Shown here: positions 57,045-64,000 of the stretch, piece by piece
Layout: each line of letters starts with the position of its first letter
Numbering within the stretch: the stretch's first letter is position 1
NCBI GenBank assembly: GCA_029204045.2
Contig: CM055061.1
Location: 42,804,977 to 42,868,976, forward strand
Length of the DNA: 64,000 nucleotides
Direction of reading: 5' to 3'
Origin: Tillandsia leiboldiana
Lineage: Eukaryota; Streptophyta; Magnoliopsida; Poales; Bromeliaceae
Notes under the pieces: model-generated
What the model saw: the letters and a program-made list of their open reading frames with translations, nothing else
Databases searched by the model: none
Told to the model about the DNA's origin: nothing
Program-made: the position numbers and the translations under genes

Positions 57045-58598
57045 CTTTTGACTGTATGTAATGCTTTGATTGGTTTTCCCTTCATATTTTTCTTGATCTT
57101 TGCATTACATGATTTCAATGCGCCTTTTCGTTTTTATTTATGTTTTGTTTTCAAACAAAAGGGATTAACGAACGAGTGCATTGAATATGAAAAGGGTTTA
57201 CTTTCATTCACTCCTAATTAATTTCATATTAATTATCAACTTTACTCTATAATCATAATCTTTGAAGATATTCCATTATAGGAGTTTTTGATAGTTATAT
57301 TCATCAAATTTTAGTAATCATGTGTTATCTTAAGGTGCTTAACCTATCTCGGTTGTGTGAATTCATTGTGATAAACATGAGATAACCATAGACTAAAATT
57401 TGGGATTTAATTCTTTCACATAAGAGATTACATTTTTTCAAGGGTAAATAAACGAATGAAAAAGATGTGGAAAGAGTTACATCCGAAAGGAGTGTGAAAA
57501 CTACCACCACATGTTGGAAAGAGCTGCCACCCCGGTCGTCCGGTTTGTGTGTGAAGCTACCACATGTTTTGGATGCTTGAAAAATATTTTTGAAATTTTT
57601 TAGTTGAAGCATTCGGAGATTCATATTCAAAGTTCTTAAATTTTGAGCAATCTCCTGGTTGGTATAAGGTGGGAAAGTTGAAAGATGCTCAAAGAGCCAC
57701 CCTAGGTATTTTAGTGCTTATCTCAAATTTGAAAGGGTAGAAATCAAATTGATGTCATTTGGAAATCTCTGTAAGTCATCTTTGTAAATCCATTACATCT
57801 TGATAGAGTTTGGATCTCTAGATTACTTTTGATGACTTGTGTTTGACGTATATAATATGAAAAACGGTTTATAATGTTTTATCTTTGTCTTTCATGATTT
57901 CGGAGTAAATCTTTTTAATTTTTGTAAAATTAATTGGATTGAATGACATCTATGTGATCTCATTATTTTCTAGCACTTAAATTGTTTTCTTGATGGCACG
58001 CAAATCGGTATTTGAAAGATTTTAAAATTTGGATTTGTTTCAAGAAATTATTTGATTTTTGCTTCCGAGTACCCGTACGCAATCTGTGTTTTTGTTATAT
58101 GCCGGAACTAAGCTTTTATCTCTCTTTCTCTATGAACTAATGCTGTTAGTGATTTCCTTTTGTCTAGTATGTTCACTGTTTGATAATTTGTGACAAAAAG
58201 GGGGAGAAGAGAAATGACGGAGATTAGATCATCGAGATAGGGGGAGACGGAGATGAGATCATCGAGATAGGGGGAGATGATGAAAAAGGAGCCGAAAAAT
58301 AAAAAGAACCAAAAGAACGAATCGAATGTAGGATTTACATTTAATTTCTAACGACTAACGTTTGATTTTGTTTGGAGTTTTGTTTTGCAGGATTTACATC
58401 ACTTTCAGACTCCAAGTCCTAAGTCATAGAGTTTGTTCTAGGACTGGTTCAAATGTATTTTTATTTATTGGATCTTTCACGCAAAGAAAGTCAATGTTTT
58501 GGTGATGACATTGAGTTTCGATTTTTTGGTTTAAGATGAGTGTCTTGAGCGTTTTATGTATTTTTGGGTTTTGTCACGAAACTGCCAAAGGGGGAGAT
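57045..58598 (+). other. Non-coding region of copy 3 with conserved block and repeated polypurine tracts
   Basis: No ORF. The ACCACC/GAAAGAG block is at about 57465-57570 and the GATGCTCAAAGAGCCACC element at about 57684-57701, as in copies 1 and 2. A first polypurine tract, GACAAAAAGGGGGAGAAGAG, at about 58192-58211 is followed by two 30-bp tandem units, each ending ATAGGGGGAGA (about 58227-58280). The LTR-adjacent tract AAAGGGGGAG is at 58587-58596. Confidence 0.75.
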
Positions 58599-59537
58599 TG
58601 TTACGACTTTTTGTGTTGGCATATTTCGTGAGTTGAGTCGGAGTCTTGAAGTGATCAAATTGTCAATCAGCAATCGAAAACTCAGAGAAGATTCAACAAG
58701 AGCTCAAGTTGACACTCAGTGTTTTGAGTCTTGAAGATTGAAGATGAAGAATTGTGGATCATATACATCAATCTTAAGGAAAATGGATTCGGATTGATCA
58801 GGTACGTTTAACTAAATAATTTTGGTGATCCGAATACATTTGTGTAGTTTAGAAACACTTGGATAAGTTTTCATTGCTTAAAAATCAAAAACTAGACATG
58901 TTTGATGTTCAGGATCCGGATCAGACCATTCCAGTCCGGACCCCGAACATAGTTTAGTTCATGCGGAAATCTAGTCCGGACCTCCCCTGTTTCAGTCCGG
59001 ACCCCGAATTATGTGTTTGATGAAATTGCATGAACAGTCCGGATCAGGAAATTCCAGCCAAATCCAGTCCGGACCGTCGTGCGGGAAAAATTCTGTTAAG
59101 TCAGTTTTTGATGCTTATCTCTTTCCAAAAGTTTCTAACCTATAAATAGACATTTAGGGTTTCTCGAGAACTACCGATCAATTCAGAAACACTCGAGAGC
59201 AACACTAGAGGCTGGTTTTTATCGTTATTCTCTTTAGCCTCTTTTAGGTCAATTCGACGGTTCTTCCAATATATACTTTTTGTCGAATTGATCTAGTCTT
59301 TGCTTAGAAATTCCATCCATGGTTCTTCAATGATATTCTAAGCAAAGGATCACCATCGAAGCTTTTATCAAGTTTGCGTCGTGGATTCGACGTGGCATCG
59401 TGGATTTGGTGTGTTGAAGGCGTTTCGTGGATTCGAAACGTATGCTCGTGGATTTGAGTGGTGTTCGTGGATTCGAATGTGTGCAGTGGACGTGCAATCG
59501 GTGGAGCGCAAGATCCGAAGAAGTTGAAGGAGGGGTT
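58599..59537 (+). repeat. 3' LTR of Sirevirus copy 3, first 939 bp
   Basis: TGTTACGAC onward, closely matching 53805-54805. The palindrome cluster lies at about 58915-59080 with one segment of about 60 bp missing. The TATA box is near 59142-59150. It is cut at GGGGTT by LTR D; the remainder is outside the window. Confidence 0.88.
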
Positions 59538-62500
59538 TGTCACGCACCGAGTCCGCCAATTTGTACGGTTCGGGCACGCCAACAGACCCGCCAATCAGGT
59601 AAGACCTTTTCCTACCCGAAAGGAACGGTAACATCCATAATAACACAACAAGTGTATGCGGAAGCTCAATATCAGAGTACTAAAAATCACTACAAATTAA
59701 AACTTTCATTCAATAACAACAGTTAATGCGGAAATGAAGGCATACAAGAGTGAACCATGCCTTACTTTATTACACTTTACATTTCTGAACTTGCAATATA
59801 AATTATTACAATTCTTTTACATAAATTCCTCACCATACAAGGTTCACTCAAGAAATATATAAATGGGATACCTCTGCTAGACCCTCTAGGTCTCTATGCT
59901 GCTGGGCCCTTGCCCCTGTCGTATACCTCGCCGTCTGCCTCTGAACCGTCGCGATCGCTGCATCCATACCTGAACCTGTGGGGGGAGTCACCCAAGGGGT
60001 GTGAGAACTACGACATAGTTCCCAGTGGGTTCAACCACCGAGATAAAGTGTCCAATGGAAGCAATAATAATAGTGCTAGGAAACTAAAATCCTCGATATC
60101 AAATGCAGCTATGCAAAATAATATATCACTGTCTGTATATAATCATCGACCCAGCACTACTCTGTCGAGTCATACTAGGCTACTAAGCACCAACTCGGCC
60201 ACTATGCCGCTGAATACAGGGTCAAACTAACCCGGCCACCTTGGCCACTCTGTTTCCTTTATTCTTTAGATTCTGGTGCTTTAGTTCAAGTTAACCCTCA
60301 GAAATTTTTATCCGACGGGCCTCAGCCCGGTAGTCCTGCTACCATAAGATAAGATTTCTAAGGTTGACGATAACACCCGCAAGTGTTACCCCGTCCTACG
60401 GAAGAAACGTCCCGAACGGGTCTCTACCCGGGAGAAGGGCACTGCCAACTGCTCCAATATGGGCCGTGTTTCACTCCGTAGAATCTTTATATTTTCTTTT
60501 TCTTTTTCTTCTCTTTTTCTTTTCTTTTCTTCTCTTTCTCTTTTTACTTTAGTTCTTAGCCTCTTTGCCTTTGAACACTTGCTTTTCTTTCTTATTCGAG
60601 CTTATAGCTCCTTTTTTGCCACTGGCAAGTCTCTTTCTCTTTTCTTTGAGCATTTAGCTCTTTGCTCTCACTTTAAGCCTTTCGAAAGTACCTCGTCCGA
60701 CGGGTCACTGCCCAGGGAGTCCTGCTCCACTTGACGAGTCTCAAATTCGAAGGCGCCATTTACATTTTCTTTATGCTTTTTAGCCACTTTTAGCTTTCTT
60801 CTAAACTTTGTCTTTTTACGACATCTTATTTCTTATCCTAGGTCTCGCCATCAGAATAACTAGGAGTCACTTGGACTCTTAAACATTTCTCTTTTATTTC
60901 TTTAACTCAAATTGAAGTTAAAGTTATTGTCCATTTGCCCAGACACCCTATGACTTTCTAGGGTTGTATTTGTTTAGTTCTTTAACCTTGGGATCTTATC
61001 CCACTTTCCTGATTACTCACTGAATCCTAGAGTTCACTTAACTCTATTTTTCTGTTCCACCTTAACTTAGAGTTACACTGACTCTAATTTCCTGTTCCAC
61101 TATTATCTTAGAGTTACACTGACTCTAATTTCCTGTTTTCCCTTTCATGTCTCCACACTTGATCCTTTCCACTTTCCTTTGTTTAACTCTACTTGAAGTT
61201 AAACTAGTCCGTCCATTTTCCCAGACGCCCTATGATTCTCTGGGGACATGTTCACTAAATTCCTAGCCGTGGGATCTAATCCCCTTTTTTTTTTTCTGAT
61301 TCCACCCTGAACTTAGGGTTAACTAAACTCTATTTTCCTGTCTGTGAGTTTGAACTCCTCTAGTTTACCTTAGGTTCCCTTTACCTAAGTTTCATGTCAC
61401 ACTCATTCTAGAGTTCCTTGACTCTATGTTGATCACTAGCTCTCCTTAGGCTTCCTTTACCTAAGTCCCATGTCATATCCGTCCTAGAGTTCCCTGACTC
61501 TATGTTGACCACTAGCTCTCCTTAGGTTTCCTTTACCTAAGTCCCATGTCATATACATCCTAGAGTTCTCTGACTCTATGTTGATCACTCTATCTAGTGT
61601 CCTTGGGTTATCACCTAAGACCATGCCACTCGTCCTTCCTAGGATAACTCCTAAGTTGATGTCACTCGTCAAACCCCTATACTAGGTTTTCTCCTAGTCT
61701 TACTACCAACAACTGTTGTTCCCTTATGTCACGTGATTCCTGGGGTTATACCCTGCTCACAATCATGAATAGCTAATCTTTTTCATGCATGCAATTATTT
61801 TCATCTCATTCATAAAATAATAATTATCTCTGCGCATGCATATTCATCATATATCTTTGGCAACCAACAGTTGCACTTTTCCATCTGAATTCATCTACAC
61901 AGGCAATCATAATCATAATTACCTAACGCCTCTAACAGGCTACTATCATGCTTCGAATCGAAAAGCAAAGGAGCAAGGGGAGAGGTCACCCAATTTCGGC
62001 AGAATTCCCCACCTTGTGGTGTCCACAATTGCTTGTAGACACTTGCAATTGGTCTCCGCGCGATTCCACTTGTCTCCTCGAGCTTGCACGCAAAACGGTG
62101 CACATCCCTCGAGTCCGCACGCAAAACGGTGCACGTCCTCCAATTCTGCACGCAAAACGGTGCATGTAATTATAAACCCACACGTAAAATGGTGCGCGCC
62201 ACTTCAACCGGCAGGCAAAACGATGTGCGGCAACACGATCTGCACGCGAAACGGTGGACTACCTCAAATTTTCACGCAAAACGGTGCACCTCTGACTGTA
62301 GGGTTGCACGCAACACGGTGCATATTTTTCCTAGCCCTGCATGAAAAATGATGCAAGCTATTAGAATCTACATGCAAAACGATGCGTATTGGTCCTACCC
62401 GCACGCAAAACGGAGCACGTACCCCATATTGGCACGCAAAACAGTGCACATTCCTTTTTCAACGTTGCACATAAAATGGTGCACGTTTTACGAGTTTGCG

Positions 62501-62719
62501 TCCACAATTGCGCGCATTTGCCGAATCCGCGTGCAAAACGGTGAAAGTCTCCCACGAACGGCACGCAAAACGAGGCGCGTCCAAAACGCTCGCGAAACTC
62601 GCGCAGTAAAACGGCACAGAAAAGTTGGGTCCCTAACACGCACGTAGGCATGGGGTCAAATCCAAAATCCAAAATGGAACTTCAAAACTGTGCCAAAAAT
62701 ACCACAAAAACGACACACG
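59538..62719 (-). mobile_element. Gypsy LTR D (minus orientation), inserted in the copy 3 3' LTR
   Basis: It starts TGTCACGCACCGAGTCCGCC, the reverse complement of the shared gypsy LTR terminus, and shows the same landmarks as LTR A and the solo LTR (GGGGTGTGAGAACTAC..CAGTGGGTT near 59996). 60470-60560 is TTTTCTT-rich. 60990-61680 is a run of imperfect repeats of TAGAGTTCC..TGACTCTA and CCTTTACCTAAGT phrases. 62080-62620 is a hairpin minisatellite. 62655-62715 resembles the U3 end of LTR A. No coding sequence was seen. The right boundary at 62719 is uncertain. Confidence 0.6.
62080..62620. repeat. Hairpin minisatellite, core TGCACGCAAAACGGTGCA
   Basis: About 15 degenerate copies of the core, spaced roughly 30-40 bp apart with unrelated spacers. 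TGCAC and GTGCA can pair around an 8-nt loop, GCAAAACG. Confidence 0.85.
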
Positions 62720-64000
62720 GTGTAAAGTACAGGGTCCTTGGATAGCGCGCCAACCACATGGATGACTTGGAGCAGAGAGTTGCCTTGGGCATGTTGCATT
62801 TGAGTTTACAGTTGATGCCGGGTTGATTCGGATCAACGCAGAAGCTCCAGCTCGATTCGGGGTTTTTCCGGGCTTTGTATGCCGATTGAGGATGAGATTT
62901 GGAAATTGCAGACTTCACCGTGGAGTGCCGGAAATTCAGAAACACTTGGAACAGGTGTACCTTCAATTTACAGCGAGGTTCGGGAGGTTCCGGACTGACG
63001 CGGGAGACCCGGAAGCAAAAAGTGAGTCGGAACTGGCAATTTTGGAGCCGGTATTTGATCTGAGCACCCCGACTCAACGGATGAGCTTTTTGAAGAGAAA
63101 AAGCTGTGGACACGTTTACTTTCGATTTACAGCGAGGTTCGGGAGGTTCCGGAATGACGCGGGAGACCCGGAGGCAAAAATGAGTCGGAACTGGCAATTT
63201 TGGAGCCGGTATTTGATTTGAGCACCCCGACTCAACGGATGAGCTTTTTGAAGAGAAAAAGCTGTGGACACGTGTACTTTTGATTTACAGCGAGGTTCGG
63301 GAGGTTCCGGACCGACGCAGAGGACCCGGAGGCAAAAAGTGAGTCGGAACTGGCAATTTTGGAGCCGGTATTTGATTTGAGCACCCCGCCTCAACGGACG
63401 AGCTTTTTGAAGAGAAAAAGCTGTGAGCGCGTGTACTTTTGATTTACAGCGGAGTTCGGGAGGTTCCGGACAGCGGCGGAGGGGCCGAGGGCAAAAAGTG
63501 AGTTGGAGTGGACTTTTTGGATTAGTTTAATTAAATAATTAATTGCTTTTGCTTTATAAAAGCTTCCCACCTCTCCCTCTGCAGCAGAGAAAGAAAGAAA
63601 GAAAGAAAGAAAGGAAGAAAGAAAGAAAGGAAAAGAAAAGAGAGGAAAAGGAAGAAGAAGAGGAACAAGAGGGTTTTTGAGGTGATCTTGGATTTTTTGG
63701 GCTCCCCGTTGGTGGCCGAGGGAAGCTCGTGGGCGTGCGGCGAGCGTCGACGAAGAGGTAAGCAACTCTCAGATTTTTTTTTTGGAGTTTTGAGCTTTTG
63801 GGGATTTTTGGTTTTTAAAAATTGATTATGGGTTTTATAAATTTATTTTATTTTATTTTTTCTGCGCGGGGGATTGCTGCCGTGGGAGCCGCGCGCGCGC
63901 GCAATGACGCACGCGCGGCCGGCGCGGCCGCTGCTCGGGCGCACGTGGGCGCCGCGTGCAGCAGCCGCCAGGGTGCTGCAGGGCTGGCAGCACCCTGCGG
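62720..64000 (+). mobile_element. Gypsy LTR E (plus orientation), U3 to leader, cut by the window edge
   Basis: From about 62720 (TGTAAAGTACAGGG) the plus strand corresponds to the minus strand of the solo LTR at 23227-25915, so orientation flips relative to LTR D. It holds the tandem array 62971-63520, a TATA box TTTATAAAAG at 63553-63562, a GAAA-rich leader (63590-63650), a splice-donor-like GAG|GTAAGC at 63758, and the start of a CpG-rich block (63865-64000) like that at 24690-25280. The left boundary and insertion into D are inferred; no duplication could be verified. Confidence 0.6.
62971..63520 (+). repeat. 158-159 bp tandem repeat in LTR E U3, about 3.5 units
   Basis: CAGCGAGGTTCGGGAGGTTC (or a close variant) recurs at 62971, 63130, 63288 and 63447. 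GAGCACCCCG recurs at 63062, 63220 and 63379. The solo LTR contains a single diverged unit near 25780-25915. Confidence 0.9.

Larger units (their letters stand above)
53805..59537 (+). mobile_element. Gag-only Sirevirus, copy 3 (non-autonomous; 3' LTR interrupted at 59538)
   Basis: It has the 5' LTR, primer site, a full-length gag frame, about 1.5 kb of non-coding DNA with the conserved cis blocks and polypurine tracts, and the first 939 bp of the 3' LTR. There is no protease, integrase, reverse transcriptase, RNase H or env-like ORF. This matches the published class of terminal-repeat retrotransposons with a gag domain (TR-GAG). The visible LTR parts look nearly identical apart from a 60-bp gap near 59057. 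Confidence 0.88.

Noticed and set aside
60470..60560. Hydrophobic Phe/Leu peptide from a TTTTCTT run
   Set aside because: Low-complexity pyrimidine tract inside LTR D.
62080..62620. CRISPR-like array (short repeats with unique spacers)
   Set aside because: Repeats are degenerate, spacing varies, there are no cas genes, and the context is a plant LTR.

Overview
This looks like a repeat-rich, heterochromatin-like piece of a seed-plant nuclear genome, probably a monocot. I recognise no ordinary host gene. Nearly every base outside 14321-18683 belongs to a transposable element: three Ty1/copia elements of Sirevirus type, several long-LTR Ty3/gypsy elements of Tekay/Del type, one LINE and one small inverted-repeat element. 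A bromeliad such as pineapple is conceivable from the look of the Sirevirus LTRs and the inverted-repeat element, but that is only an impression. Percent identities were judged by eye.

Layout. 1-303 is the end of a gypsy LTR inserted into the gag of Sirevirus copy 1 (304-9936, +). That copy has a broken gag-pol, an intact env-like third ORF and a 3' LTR. It sits in the decayed pol of gypsy C, whose 3' LTR is 10433-14320. 14321-18683 is AT-rich unassigned DNA with a GC/ACGTG-rich island, two AT/AG microsatellites and a foldback element. 18684-20681 is the 3' half of a LINE (-), cut by Sirevirus copy 2 (-), which runs from 20682 beyond the right edge. Copy 2 is split by a solo gypsy LTR (23227-25915) inside its env-like ORF, by a composite gypsy B (30194-51921, +) inside pol, and by Sirevirus copy 3 (53805 onward, +) inside gag. 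Gypsy B is a three-LTR tandem and contains gypsy A (30987-40748, -). Copy 3 is gag-only; its 3' LTR is interrupted by gypsy LTR D at 59538, and D is apparently interrupted by LTR E from about 62720. That gives up to five nested layers.

How the parts work. The autonomous-type Sirevirus copies encode Gag with two zinc knuckles, protease, integrase, reverse transcriptase and RNase H, then a separate env-like protein. The env-like ORF is preceded by its own LTR-like palindrome cluster and a conserved 384-bp GT-AG intron. Copy 3 and gypsies A and B lack usable pol but have near-identical LTR pairs, so they must have moved using proteins supplied in trans.

Most interesting signals: (1) an 8-bp stem with an 8-nt loop carrying self-complementary CTGCAG, 180 nt downstream of the LTR in both gypsy A and B, with different lower stems that still pair, resembling a retroviral kissing-loop dimerisation signal; (2) a possible spliced gag leader in gypsy B that would remove that hairpin and the primer-binding site; (3) the Sirevirus env-like module with its own promoter-like region and intron; (4) arrays of G-boxes in the gypsy A and B LTRs; (5) a hairpin-forming minisatellite in LTR D.
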